Source of the DNA: Tannerellaceae bacterium
GTDB taxonomy: Bacteria > Bacteroidota > Bacteroidia > Bacteroidales > Tannerellaceae
Length of the DNA stretch: 49,575 nucleotides
Reading direction: 5' to 3'
NCBI GenBank assembly: GCA_031257015.1
Contig: JAIRPK010000070.1
Location: 1 to 49,575 of the forward strand
Part shown: positions 24,953-33,940 of the stretch, piece by piece
Position numbering within the stretch: position 1 is the stretch's first letter
How the letters are laid out: every line of letters starts with the position of its first letter
Made by a program: the position numbers and the translations under genes
Notes under the pieces: generated by a model
What the model was told of the DNA's origin: nothing
Seen by the model: only the letters and a program-made list of their open reading frames with translations
Databases searched by the model: none

Positions 24953-26092
24953 TTAGGATGCACTGGCGGCGGAAGCGGCTTGGGCAAGGCGCTGGAGAGC
25001 GTCGTCTGCTTCTGCTTCGGACAGGCTGAGGGGGGGGAGGAGGCGGACGATATTGCTGCCGGCGACGCCTGTGAATACGTTTTCGGAATGGAGGAGGATG
25101 CGGCGAAAGTCTTTGACGGGGGTCTCCATTTCAAGGCCGATCATGAGGCCTTTTCCTCGTATTTCCTTTATGTTGGGAAGGTCGTGGAGGCTGTTAATGA
25201 TGCGCTGGCCAACGTTGGCGGCGTTAGCTACCAGATTTTCCGATTTCATGACGTCGAGGACGGATATTGCTGCAGCGCAGGCGAGGTGATTACCGCCAAA
25301 AGTGCTACCAAGGGAGCCGTTTTCCGGCTTGAACATGGGGCTAATCAGGACGCCGCCAATTGGGAAACCATTGCCCATGCCTTTGGCGACGGTAATGAGG
25401 TCGGGGCGGATGCCGGAGTATTGGTGGGCGAAAAATTTGCCGGAGCGGCCGTAGCCGGACTGGATTTCGTCAACGATCATGCAGACGTCGTATTTTGTGC
25501 ACAGACTGCGGAGATCGCGCAAGAACTCGTCGGTGGGGATATGTATTCCGCCGACGCCTTGTATGCCTTCAATGATGATGGAGGAAATATCGCCTTTGCG
25601 CATCTCTTGCTCAACCTGTTCGGGGCGGTTGAGGGGGAGGAAGATGACTTGCATGTTTGCGTTTGGAGCTATGATGAAGTTGGGATTGTCTGTTACGCGG
25701 GCGGCGGCGGCGGTTCGGCCGTGAAAGGATTTGGCGAAGGAGATTATGCGTGTGCGGCGGTTGTGGAGGGCGGCTATCTTGATGGCGTTCTCGTTGGCCT
25801 CGGCGCCTGTATTAATAAGGAAGAGGGAATAGTCGGCGTAACCGCTGGCTTCGCCAAGTTTCTCGGCGAGGTGTTCCTGCAATGGGTTTTGGACGGCGTT
25901 GGAATAGAAGCCGAGGCGGGCGAGTTGCTCTGTGAGTGCTTTTATGTATGCGGGATGGCTATGACCAATGGAAATGACGGCGTGGCCACCGTAGAGGTCA
26001 AGATATTCCTTGCCGTATGCGTCCCATACGTGGCAGCCGAGGCCTCTGGTTATGTTTATGTCAAATTTGGAATATACGTCGAACAGTTTCAT
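24953..26092 (-). CDS. argD: Acetylornithine (or succinylornithine) aminotransferase
   Basis: This 379-residue class-III PLP aminotransferase shows GGHAVISIGHSHPAY near 35, NTGAEANENAIKIA (phosphate-binding) near 95, SFHGRT near 120, the VDEIQSGYGRSG block with the PLP-pyridine Asp near 210, and the Schiff-base Lys in VAKGMGNGFPIGG near 237. It makes N-acetyl- or N-succinylornithine in arginine synthesis; Bacteroides uses succinylated intermediates, and sequence alone does not decide. It is downstream of argC by 22 bases and last of the cluster. proC, which often follows argD in this group, is absent here. Confidence 0.92.
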   Translation of the reverse strand: MKLFDVYSKFDINITRGLGCHVWDAYGKEYLDLYGGHAVISIGHSHPAYIKALTEQLARLGFYSNAVQNPLQEHLAEKLGEASGYADYSLFLINTGAEANENAIKIAALHNRRTRIISFAKSFHGRTAAAARVTDNPNFIIAPNANMQVIFLPLNRPEQVEQEMRKGDISSIIIEGIQGVGGIHIPTDEFLRDLRSLCTKYDVCMIVDEIQSGYGRSGKFFAHQYSGIRPDLITVAKGMGNGFPIGGVLISPMFKPENGSLGSTFGGNHLACAAAISVLDVMKSENLVANAANVGQRIINSLHDLPNIKEIRGKGLMIGLEMETPVKDFRRILLHSENVFTGVAGSNIVRLLPPLSLSEAEADDALQRLAQAASAASAS

Positions 26093-26114
26093 TTTGTTGT
26101 TGTCTTTTATTGTT

Positions 26115-27080
26115 TCAGAAAGCGGACGGCTTGAGTCTTAGGCCGGTTCGCTCATCCAGGCCGAAGAGGAGGTTCATGTTTTGTACGGATTGGCCGGCGG
26201 CTCCTTTCAGTAGATTATCTATTATGGAGGTGATGAGGAGCTTTTCGCCGTTCTTGTGGAGATGAAGGATACACTTGTTGGTATTTACGGCTTGCTTGAG
26301 GTCCGGGGGGCTGCCGGCAAGGACTATGAACGGGTGAGGGCGGTAGTATTCGCTGTATAGTGCATGTGCTTCGTCGAGAGACAGGGGGGTGTTGAAATAA
26401 ACGGTGGCAAATATGCCACGAGTGAAATCTCCGCGGAGAGGGATGAAGTTCAGTTCGCCGTTCCAGCCGAGACTTCCGAGGGTTTGCCGGATTTCTCCAA
26501 GATGCTGATGGGTGAATGGTTTATATATGCTGATATTGTCACTGCGCCAGCTGAAATGCGTTGTGGTGGAAGGGATGGCGCCGGCGCCTGTCGAGCCTGT
26601 GAGAGCGTGTACGTGGACTTCATTTCCGAGCCGGCCTTCTTTGGCGGAAGGGAGGAGGGCAAGTTGAATGGCTGTGGCGAAGCATCCGGGGTTGGCTATG
26701 TGCTGCGATTGGCTGATTGTTTCGCGATTTAGTTCTGGAAGGCCATAGACGAAGTCGTGGGTTTCGTCTTTTTTGCGATAATCGGTAGATAGATCGATTA
26801 TCTTGAGGGACGCGGGAATGATGTTTTCGTTTAGATATTTGCGGCTGTCGCCATGGGGGGTGCAAAGGAAGAGCACGTCAATCGTTTCAACAGGTGCAGC
26901 GCCTCCAATAAAAATCAGGTCGGTTTCGCCTTCAAGGCCGGAGTGTCCTCCGGCTACCGGTGAACCGGCCTGACTGTTACTGTGGACAAAGACTATTTGG
27001 ACTTCGGGGTGGTTTAGCAGTAATCTGACTAATTCGCCTGCCGTGTAGCCGCCTCCACCGATTATGCCGGCTCGTATCAT
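26115..27080 (-). CDS. argC: N-acetyl-gamma-glutamyl-phosphate reductase
   Basis: The 321-residue protein has the NADP-binding Rossmann start IIGGGGYTAGELVRLLLNHP (residues about 6-25), the catalytic Cys in ANPGCFATAIQLALLP near residue 128, and the HFSWRSDNISIYKPFTHQH block near 180. It reduces the acyl phosphate to the semialdehyde, the step before ArgD. Its ATG overlaps the argG stop by four bases, so it is translationally coupled. The length is that of the short ArgC class common in Bacteroidota. Confidence 0.93.
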   Translation of the reverse strand: MIRAGIIGGGGYTAGELVRLLLNHPEVQIVFVHSNSQAGSPVAGGHSGLEGETDLIFIGGAAPVETIDVLFLCTPHGDSRKYLNENIIPASLKIIDLSTDYRKKDETHDFVYGLPELNRETISQSQHIANPGCFATAIQLALLPSAKEGRLGNEVHVHALTGSTGAGAIPSTTTHFSWRSDNISIYKPFTHQHLGEIRQTLGSLGWNGELNFIPLRGDFTRGIFATVYFNTPLSLDEAHALYSEYYRPHPFIVLAGSPPDLKQAVNTNKCILHLHKNGEKLLITSIIDNLLKGAAGQSVQNMNLLFGLDERTGLRLKPSAF

Positions 27081-28279
27081 TTGTCGTTTACGTTATGATA
27101 TATCTTCATGGATGTGGACAGGATGCGGGTGAAGCCTTTTACATCCTCGGATGTCCAGGCTTTCTGCTCTTCGCCATATACGCCAAAGTCGGACTGCATC
27201 AAGTCATGCTCGCTTTCTACTCCTATTATATTAAAGGTGTATGGACGCAACTGAACGATGACTTTTCCTGTGACGTTTTGCTGTGAATTGGTGAGGAAGG
27301 CTTCAATGTCACGCATGACTGGTTCCAAATATTGGGCTTCGTGGAGAAACATTCCGTACCAGACGCTTATTTGATCCTTCCAGTATTGTTGCCACTTGGT
27401 CAGAGTGTGTTTCTCAAGGGTTTTATGGGCATTAATGATGATGAGCGGGGCGGCTGCCTCAAAGCCGACGCGACCTTTGATGCCGATGATGGTATCGCCA
27501 ATGTGCATGTCGCGTCCTGCAGCCCATTTGCTGCCTATGGCTTCCACGGCGCGGATGGCGTCAATCTTTTCGGGATAGGGGACACCGTTGACGCCGGCTA
27601 TCTCGCCTTTGAGGAAGTAGAGCGTCATTGTCTCCGAGCCGCCCGTGCCTTTCATTTGGGAGGGATAGGCGTCGTTCGGGAGTGTCTTGTTGGAGGTGAG
27701 TGTTTCATTTCCACCTATGCTTGTGCCCCAAAGGCCTTTGTTGATTGAATATTGCATTTTTGTGAAATCTGCCTCGTAGCCGTGCTTTTTCAGATAGTCA
27801 ATTTCGTACTCACGACTGAGTTTCATGTCGCGCGTGGGAGTGATGATTTCCATTTTAGGAGCCATGACTTCAAACGTCAGGTCGAAGCGTACCTGGTCAT
27901 TGCCGGCGCCGGTGCTGCCGTGGGCGACGGCGTCAGCGTTAATTTCGAGGGCATAGCGGATGACGGCCATGGCTTGAAATATTCGCTCGGAGCTGACTGA
28001 AATAGGGTAGGTGCCGTTGCGAAGGACGTTGCCGAAAATCATGTACTTAATGCTTTTCTCGTAATATTCGGTGGCGACGTCGAGAGTTTTGTGGACTTTG
28101 GCGCCGAGGGCGATGGCTTTCTGTTCAATGTTTTTACATTCCAGTTTGCTAAAGCCGCCGGTGTTGACCAGGACGGTGTGCACTTCATAATTCAATTCTT
28201 TTGACAGGTACATGGCGCAAAAGGAAGTGTCCAAGCCGCCGCTAAATGCTAATACTACTTTTTTCTTCATGCGTTTCAA
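27077..28279 (-). CDS. argG: Argininosuccinate synthase
   Basis: The 400-residue enzyme joins citrulline and aspartate at the expense of ATP. It carries the N-type ATP pyrophosphatase P-loop FSGGLDTS (about residues 12-19), VSSERIFQ near 95, HGSTGAGNDQVRFD near 120 and WGTSIGG near 190. Its start lies 12 bases after the GNAT stop and its end overlaps argC. The order GNAT - argG - argC - argD is the one seen in Bacteroides; the arginine repressor gene that often leads that cluster is not present here. Confidence 0.95.
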   Translation of the reverse strand: MKRMKKKVVLAFSGGLDTSFCAMYLSKELNYEVHTVLVNTGGFSKLECKNIEQKAIALGAKVHKTLDVATEYYEKSIKYMIFGNVLRNGTYPISVSSERIFQAMAVIRYALEINADAVAHGSTGAGNDQVRFDLTFEVMAPKMEIITPTRDMKLSREYEIDYLKKHGYEADFTKMQYSINKGLWGTSIGGNETLTSNKTLPNDAYPSQMKGTGGSETMTLYFLKGEIAGVNGVPYPEKIDAIRAVEAIGSKWAAGRDMHIGDTIIGIKGRVGFEAAAPLIIINAHKTLEKHTLTKWQQYWKDQISVWYGMFLHEAQYLEPVMRDIEAFLTNSQQNVTGKVIVQLRPYTFNIIGVESEHDLMQSDFGVYGEEQKAWTSEDVKGFTRILSTSMKIYHNVNDK

Positions 28280-28291
28280 TATATATATGTG

Positions 28292-28837
28292 TTACTTTTT
28301 TTTGTTCGGGTCATAAAGCATCGCTGTGCAGATGCAGTGCTTTCTTTCTTTCAGCATAAGTATGTCGTGGTTGACGCAGCCTTCGCAGCCGCGCCAGAAC
28401 GCTTCGTCGTCCGTCAGCTCGGAATATGTGACGGGGACGTATCCCAGCTCGGTGTTCATCTTCATTACTGCGGCGCCGGATGTCAGGCTGAATATCTTGG
28501 CTTTGGGCCATCTGAGGCGGGCAAGGGCAAAGGAGGCGTCTTTTATCCGACGGGCGAGACCGATGCCGCGGTATTTTTCGGCGACAATCAGGCCGGATGT
28601 GGCTACGTATTTCTTGTTTCCCCATGATTCGATGTAGGTAAAGCCGGCAAATTCATCACCGGCAAGGGCTATAATCGCTTTGCCCTCTCGCATTTTTGTC
28701 GCAACAAAATCGTGAGTCCGTTCGGCTATGCCTGTTTTGCGGGCTATCGCGGCGGCCTTGATGGTTGCCAGCACTGTGTCAACATAGATTTCGTGCGATG
28801 CGTCGGCGACCATTACGTCTATTTCGATATCATTCAT
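28292..28837 (-). CDS. GNAT N-acetyltransferase of the arginine operon
   Basis: The 181-residue protein has a single GNAT fold. The acetyl-CoA loop reads VAEKYRGIGLARRIKDAS (about residues 88-105), matching the V-x-x-x-x-RGxGxG/A pattern. It is first of the arginine genes and in Bacteroides genomes the equivalent gene also precedes argG. It may acylate glutamate to open the pathway, as ArgA does, but the fold alone does not prove the substrate. A C-terminal extension contains two closely spaced Cys (EGCVNHDIL and KHCICTAM), which is unusual. Confidence 0.8.
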   Translation of the reverse strand: MNDIEIDVMVADASHEIYVDTVLATIKAAAIARKTGIAERTHDFVATKMREGKAIIALAGDEFAGFTYIESWGNKKYVATSGLIVAEKYRGIGLARRIKDASFALARLRWPKAKIFSLTSGAAVMKMNTELGYVPVTYSELTDDEAFWRGCEGCVNHDILMLKERKHCICTAMLYDPNKKK

Positions 28838-28889
28838 TACTGTCTTGTTTTTTTGAACTCTTTATGCCGTTTGCCAGGCTTTCAAACTG

Positions 28890-28930
28890 AGGTGCGAACA
28901 ACCGAGACGTTTGTCTCTTCGTTCGCACCT
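28890..28930 (-). promoter_or_regulatory. Two-step hairpin upstream of the arginine operon
   Basis: AGGTGCGAAC (28890-28899) pairs with GTTCGCACCT (28921-28930), and inside it GAGAC pairs with GTCTC. The result is a 10-bp outer and 5-bp inner stem. It lies 53-93 bases before the GNAT start, within the leader or overlapping the promoter; TCAGTTTG just downstream is one base off the -7 box. It could be an operator, an attenuator or a boundary. It does not match the ARG box. Confidence 0.5.
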
Positions 28931-29326
28931 GTTATTCTGTGATAAAAAATATGCTGGCGGCCACAAATATAGGCGTATTTATCGAATTTTTGTTGCTGTC
29001 TGTGTTTTTTTGTCTCTTTCGGCAGAGGCGACGATTGGGGGATTGTACTGTCGGCGGGATGGATTTGCTTGTCGTTGTGCCGGACGGTTTGCCGGTGGGG
29101 TTTTATCGCGTTTGCGCGGCATTGGCTGATTGTCTGTGGGGATTTGTGGCTGTTTCGAGGGAGGCGAAATTGGTGGGGGGATTTCTGTATGTTATGTGTT
29201 TGATGTTGTTGAAGCGGTATGTTTTTCTGCTGTCTTGTTGTGATTTTTCGCATACGGTTTTGTTGGTTTTGTCGCCGATGCGGTCGTGCCTGATGATGAA
29301 TCTGTATTGTTTAACGGTGGATTAGT
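28931..29326. other. Intergenic stretch without a recognised gene
   Basis: Frames are open on both strands (for example 28939-29325 plus), but their composition is odd (runs of Leu, Val and Cys, or of Gln, His and Lys), they match nothing I know, and they run into the repeat array. I treat the stretch as noncoding. Confidence 0.4.
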
Positions 29327-30262
29327 TGGCGTCTCGTTTGATGCTTGGAGCGTCTTGTTTGATGTTCGGAGCGTCTTGTTTGATGCTTAGAGTGTCTCGT
29401 GAGATGTTCGGAGTGTCTTGTTTGACGCTTGGAGCGTCTCGTTTGATGCTCGGAGCGTCTGGTTTGATGCTCGGAGCGTCTCTTTTGATGCTTGGAGCGT
29501 CTTGTTTGATGTTCGGAGTGTCTTGTTTGACGCTTGGAGCGTTTCGTTTGATGCTTGGAGCGTCTCGTGAGATGTTCGGAGCGTTTCGTGAGATGCTCGG
29601 AGCGTCTCATTTGATGCTTGGAGCGTCTCGTGAGATGCTCGGAGCGTTTCGTTTGATGCTTGGAGCGTCTCGTGAGATGCTTGGAGCGTCTCGTGAGATG
29701 TTAGGAGTGTCTCGTGAGATGATCGGAGCGTCTCGTGAGATGCTTGGAGTGTCTCGTTTGATTCTCCGAGTGTCACGGTTGATTCTCCGAGTGTCTCGTT
29801 TGACGCTCGGAGCGTCTCGTGAGATGTTCGGAGCGTCTCGTTTGACGCTTGGAGTGTCTTGTGAGATGTTCGGAGTGTCTCGTTTGATGCTTGGAGCGTC
29901 TCGTGAGATGTTCGGAGCGTCTCATTTGATTCTCCGAGTGTCACGGTTGATTCTCAGAGTATCAAACGAGACACTCAGAGAATCAAGCGTGATACTCGGA
30001 GAGTCAACGGTGATTCTCAGAGAATCGTTCCGTGACTCTCGGAGAATCAACGGTGATTCTCGGAGAATCAAGCGTGATACTCGGAGAGTCAACGTTGATT
30101 CTCGGAGAATCGATCCGTGACTCTCGGAGAATCAACGGTGATTCTCGGAGAATCGAGCGTGACTCTCGGAGAGTCAACGGTGATACTCGGAGAATCAAAC
30201 GTGACTTTCGGAGTATCAACGGTGATACTCGGAGAATCAAGCGTGACTCTCGGAGTATCAAC
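29327..30262. repeat. Array D: about 44 dyad units of 21 bp in two modules
   Basis: The left module (29327 to about 29930) has about 28 units of the type GAGCGTCTCGTGAGATGCTC plus one base, including a TCTCGTTTGATG variant. The right module (about 29930-30262) has about 16 units of the type GAGAATCAACGGTGATTCTC plus one base. Both 20-mers are near-palindromes, most mismatches being transitions. Right-module units alternate between ACGG and AGCG centres. Two units with a GATCC/GTTCC centre are 22 bp long. Those break the reading frame, so the long heptapeptide ORFs across the array are not credible proteins. It fills the gap between the arginine leader and the end of the glycosyltransferase gene. 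Confidence 0.9.
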
Positions 30263-30310
30263 TGAAATGTTTTTTGCTAAAAGAGAAAAACTATAAATGT
30301 GGAAAGGGAT

Positions 30311-31315
30311 TTATCCGGCAAGGTGGGCGGAAAGGAATCCTCCGCTTTTAAGTTTTTGTGAGATGGCCTGGACGTTGTTTTTGTATTCGTGGTAGTCTTT
30401 TTCTGTGAGTTTGGCCAGGTGGACGGGAATTTCAAGGAGATTTTCTACCGATATGCCGAGTTTGTTTTCGACGATGAAGGAATTTAGGGCTGACTGGCTC
30501 CAGATGATGACTGGTTTGCCGGATGCAAGGTAGAGGGAGAGTTTGTGTGGGGCGTTGTATTTAAGGTATGGGTCGGCGGTGGATATGTCGGCGGCTCCGT
30601 CCCAGACCAGTCCCCATGCTCCTTTGATTTGAGAAATGTCGTGGGGGGAGAATACGCCTTCGTGGCGTGTGTGAGGATATGTTTCCATTTCGGGAAGTTT
30701 GCCGTCGCCGTAAAAGTATATGGGTAGATGCCATTCTGCGGATGCTTTGATGAATGTGCTGATAAACTTGGATTTTTGCAGGTTGCCGGCGAAGACGATG
30801 GAGCGGATGTCGGGGTCGTTGTAGGTGTTCTCGCTGGTGGTCAGGTAGTCGAACATGGTTAATATGCGCATCGGTGTTCGGACGCCTTCGCGCTTGAGGA
30901 TGTCTGCCATTGCCGGAGTGTGAATGATGATTTCGTCGGCTTTGTTGTAGAGGTCTGTCTCGTTCTTTTTTTCTGTTTCCAGGCCGTATCGAAGGAATTT
31001 TACGTCATGCACGAGCAGGACGGTTTTTTTTACTCTGTGGCGGATGTACCTGATTATATGGTTTGCGATTCTTGAGCCTGTAATTTGGATATGTACTTCG
31101 TCGTTTTTGTTGAACCGGAATAGGAAGGTGAGTGTAAAGAGTGTCCGGCGGATGATTCCGATGCGGAGCTTTTCCATGATGGGGGAGGTTGGGGGATTGA
31201 TGATGCGGAATCCGTTTTGGCGATAGATTTCGTCAGTATCGGCAGGTGCTTTTAGAGCTGCGTTGTTAACTCCCAGCCAGGAAGTGTTTATTTCATATTT
31301 CCTTTGCGAGCACAT
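30311..31315 (-). CDS. Glycosyltransferase, probable galactofuranosyltransferase
   Basis: The 334-residue protein has a GT-B-like two-domain layout: LLVHDVKFLRYG near 105, EIIIHTPAMADILKREGV near 130, IVFAGNLQKSKFIS near 170, and the C-terminal nucleotide-sugar site region YNAPHKLSLYLASGKPVIIW near 250-275. This pattern is that of the beta-1,6-galactofuranosyltransferase-like family of capsule clusters. Its start overlaps the end of glf by 23 bases, and Glf makes UDP-galactofuranose, which supports that donor. Donor and linkage remain inference. It is last in the operon, with array D 49 bases beyond. Confidence 0.75.
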   Translation of the reverse strand: MCSQRKYEINTSWLGVNNAALKAPADTDEIYRQNGFRIINPPTSPIMEKLRIGIIRRTLFTLTFLFRFNKNDEVHIQITGSRIANHIIRYIRHRVKKTVLLVHDVKFLRYGLETEKKNETDLYNKADEIIIHTPAMADILKREGVRTPMRILTMFDYLTTSENTYNDPDIRSIVFAGNLQKSKFISTFIKASAEWHLPIYFYGDGKLPEMETYPHTRHEGVFSPHDISQIKGAWGLVWDGAADISTADPYLKYNAPHKLSLYLASGKPVIIWSQSALNSFIVENKLGISVENLLEIPVHLAKLTEKDYHEYKNNVQAISQKLKSGGFLSAHLAG

Positions 31316-32393
31316 TTTCTATAATCTTGTCCATGTCATAATATTTGTATTCGCCGAGACGTCCGCCGAAGATGGTGTTTGCTTCTCCGGAAGCTAATTT
31401 TTGATATTCCTTGGAGAGGCGTTCGTTTCGTTCGTCGTTGATGGGGTAAAAAGCTTCGGCTCCGGCGCTCCATTCGGATGGATATTCACGAGTAATGACT
31501 GTTCGTGGCTGTGTGCCAAATTCAAAGTGCTTATGTTCGATTATGCGGGTGTATGGAATGTCTGCTTCGGTATAGTTCATGACGGCAACGCCCTGATGGT
31601 TTTCGCAGTTCCGGATTTCTGTTTCAAAGTGGAGTGTGCGATATTGTAGATGGCCAAGTTTATAATCGAAATATTCGTCAATATTTCCTGTGAAAACGAT
31701 TTGGCGAGCTGTGTCGGCGAAATATTGGCGGTCGGCGAAGAAGTCGGTATTGCAGCGGACTTCAATTCCTTTAAGGAGGCCGTCAATGAGACGGTTGTAT
31801 CCGCCTGTTGGAATCCCCTGGTAGAGATCATTGAAATAGTTATTGTCAAAGGAGAAGCGGACAGGAAGGCGACGGATAATGAAGGCGGGAAGTTCGGTGC
31901 ATTTGCGTCCCCATTGCTTTTCGGTATATCCTTTAATGAGGATCTCGTAGATGTCTTTTCCTACGAGGGAGATTGCCTGTTCTTCGAGGTTGCGTGGATT
32001 GTTTATTCCGGCTTCTCTGCGTTGTTCTTCTATTTTTTCTTTGGCCTCGTCGGGGGTTTTTACTCCCCAGAGGGCGTAGAAGGTGTTCATGTTGAAGGGG
32101 AGATTGTAGAGCTTGCCTTTGTAGTTTGCTACTGGAGAGTTGGTGTAGCGATTAAACTCGACAATGGAGTTTACGAATGTCCAAACGTCTTTGTTGGAGG
32201 TGTGAAAGATATGTGCTCCGTAAACATGTACGTTAATGTCTTCGATGCGGTCGCAATATGTGTTGCCTCCCGTATGCGGACGTTTGTCTATGACAAGACA
32301 TTGCTTGCCTTTCTTTGCGGCGAGATGAGCAAAGGTTGCTCCGTAGAGGCCTGCGCCGACAATTAAATAATCATATTGTTTCATTGGGATCAT
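31293..32393 (-). CDS. glf: UDP-galactopyranose mutase
   Basis: The 366-residue flavoprotein converts UDP-galactopyranose to UDP-galactofuranose. It shows the FAD-binding start YLIVGAGLYGATFAHLAAKK (about 6-25), the Glf signature VYGAHIFHTSNKDVW near 57-71, NLPFNMNTFYALWG near 95, GYTEKQWG near 155 and RTVITREYP near 300. It overlaps the SGNH gene by 23 bases upstream and the glycosyltransferase by 23 bases downstream, so the three are tightly coupled. Confidence 0.96.
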   Translation of the reverse strand: MIPMKQYDYLIVGAGLYGATFAHLAAKKGKQCLVIDKRPHTGGNTYCDRIEDINVHVYGAHIFHTSNKDVWTFVNSIVEFNRYTNSPVANYKGKLYNLPFNMNTFYALWGVKTPDEAKEKIEEQRREAGINNPRNLEEQAISLVGKDIYEILIKGYTEKQWGRKCTELPAFIIRRLPVRFSFDNNYFNDLYQGIPTGGYNRLIDGLLKGIEVRCNTDFFADRQYFADTARQIVFTGNIDEYFDYKLGHLQYRTLHFETEIRNCENHQGVAVMNYTEADIPYTRIIEHKHFEFGTQPRTVITREYPSEWSAGAEAFYPINDERNERLSKEYQKLASGEANTIFGGRLGEYKYYDMDKIIENVLAKEI

Positions 32394-33099
32394 CGTATTT
32401 AATGGTACTGTAATATCGGATTATTTGTTCGCGGATAAATTCCATTTGCATGGCGGCTATCTTTTGATAGCCTTCACGGCTGAGGTGTATCTTGTCGGGA
32501 AGGTAGTAAGGCTTGTAGTTTTCTGCATTAAAGCCGCAAAGGTGGTACTGGTCCAGGTAAGGAATATTGTATTTATTGCATAGTTCAATCTGGTCATCAA
32601 CGAAATAGGGGAGACGGAAACTGAACATTTCATTATCAAAGCGTGGGAGAGAGGTGAAGAAGAGGATTAAAGCCTGAGGGTTCTTCCTGCGTATAAGTTC
32701 GATGGACTTTTGTATGCCTCCGTCCTGAGTTCGTTCGTCAAACTGATTGACGTTACCCAGAAATCCCTTGACTGCATCGTTTGTGGATGCCCAGAGGATA
32801 TAAATATCGAAGGGTTCGGCAGCGTCGATTTGGCTGGGCACGTTGCGGTTGGTCATTGTTCCGAATCCAGCGCCTTCGGCACCGCATGACGATACTTTGA
32901 TTCTCAAGTTTAATCTCCATACGTCCTTGGCTGCTTCGGATTCTTTGCGAACGGAGATGGAGCCTCCGAAAACTCCTGCTTTTAAAAGCATACTGTCGGG
33001 ATCTATCATATAAGAATAATCGTCAGTACATCCAAAGGCCATAATGTTTATTAGAAGAAAGAGGAATGTCATTCTCATGGCGCAAAGAAGGGATTTCAT
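32371..33099 (-). CDS. SGNH/GDSL-family hydrolase lipoprotein
   Basis: I place the start at the ATG at 33097-33099 rather than an upstream one (33168). This gives a clean lipoprotein signal peptide (MKSLLCAMRMTFLFLLINIM, lipobox AFGC) and puts the start one base after the acyltransferase stop. SGNH blocks are GGSISVR near residue 46, WASTND near 105 and the C-terminal DKIHLSREGY, where Asp and His complete the triad. About 242 residues. Members of the family remove acyl groups from carbohydrates. In this operon it probably trims O-acetyl groups on the glycan, balancing the acyltransferase next to it. Confidence 0.75.
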   Translation of the reverse strand: MKSLLCAMRMTFLFLLINIMAFGCTDDYSYMIDPDSMLLKAGVFGGSISVRKESEAAKDVWRLNLRIKVSSCGAEGAGFGTMTNRNVPSQIDAAEPFDIYILWASTNDAVKGFLGNVNQFDERTQDGGIQKSIELIRRKNPQALILFFTSLPRFDNEMFSFRLPYFVDDQIELCNKYNIPYLDQYHLCGFNAENYKPYYLPDKIHLSREGYQKIAAMQMEFIREQIIRYYSTIKYDDPNETI

Positions 33100-33100
33100 T

Positions 33101-33940
33101 TTATTCAAATTTAAGTGCATCTTGAGTGCATAATGTTTCCAAATCAGTATTTTCCAAGTTAATAGCATAAGTTTGTTCGTTATTGTGATTAAAATATTTA
33201 TTTAAACGTTTTTCCTCAGTCATATTATATATCCGTCGATAGCCAACGGCAATTAGTTTAGCCGGGGCGCCACCCAGAATACCGTATGGCGGTATAATCG
33301 TTGTATAATCTTTTGTTAGCAGTGAATTGGAGGCTACAATTGTATAAGATGGAAGGACGACTCCTTTTTTTAACGAAGCATGACTGCCTATCCAGCAGCA
33401 ACGTCCGACGTTTATTTCGTTTTTATTCTGTTTTACGTCGCCGGTATTTACATTAACCATATAATGATAGTCCGTATCGGTAAACAAACAATTGAAGCCG
33501 ATGCGCGTATATTGGCCGATGACAATTCGCTTGTGAATTAAGAAACTTGTGCCTTCACCGGCGACAGTTTCGCCTTCAAAGACCATCTCGCCTGCATTTT
33601 CTATTATGGTCGCTCCACCAAGTATGAGATTCCCTCTGACAATTATCACGCCTCGATTCAATATCCTGGAAATGCCTGACTGTGATTTCATGTTAAAACC
33701 GCCAATCCGCAACATGCCGTTCTTAACCTTTCCTTCTATAATAATTTTACCCATCTTGTAAGTCTTTACGCCGCAATGGATAAATAAGGGAAAACGAACC
33801 GCAATCTTAAACGGGAACAAACGGAAATTGTAATAGAGCGTCTTGCAAATATTCAATCGTCTACCACCACGAAAGTCAAAAAACAGAAACGCAGCTGTTC
33901 GCAGGATTTTCCCCGTGATACTTCTAATCATATCTTTCAT
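33101..33940 (-). CDS. Left-handed beta-helix (hexapeptide-repeat) acyltransferase
   Basis: The 279-residue protein contains imperfect hexapeptide repeats from about residue 75 to 220 (GVIIVRGNLILGGATIIENA; IVIGQYTRIGFNCLFTDTDY; INVGRCCWIGSHASLKKGVV; GILGGAPAKLIAVGYRR). It resembles WcaF/Maa-type O-acetyltransferases of polysaccharide clusters, with the catalytic His likely in DTDYHYM. It begins in a 4-base overlap with the flippase gene and ends one base before the SGNH gene. It probably O-acetylates the repeat unit. Confidence 0.85.
   Translation of the reverse strand: MKDMIRSITGKILRTAAFLFFDFRGGRRLNICKTLYYNFRLFPFKIAVRFPLFIHCGVKTYKMGKIIIEGKVKNGMLRIGGFNMKSQSGISRILNRGVIIVRGNLILGGATIIENAGEMVFEGETVAGEGTSFLIHKRIVIGQYTRIGFNCLFTDTDYHYMVNVNTGDVKQNKNEINVGRCCWIGSHASLKKGVVLPSYTIVASNSLLTKDYTTIIPPYGILGGAPAKLIAVGYRRIYNMTEEKRLNKYFNHNNEQTYAINLENTDLETLCTQDALKFE

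Noticed and set aside
24932..26134. 400-codon plus-strand frame opposite argD
   Set aside because: Antisense shadow of a gene with complete aminotransferase motifs.
28939..29325. 128-codon plus-strand frame before array D
   Set aside because: Odd composition, no homology I recognise, and it ends inside the first array units.
29326..30120. 264-codon plus-strand frame of MLGASxLMxGAS repeats, and similar frames on the minus strand
   Set aside because: They arise from a 21-bp repeat that keeps all frames open; 22-bp units break the frame and no start context is shared with the sister array.
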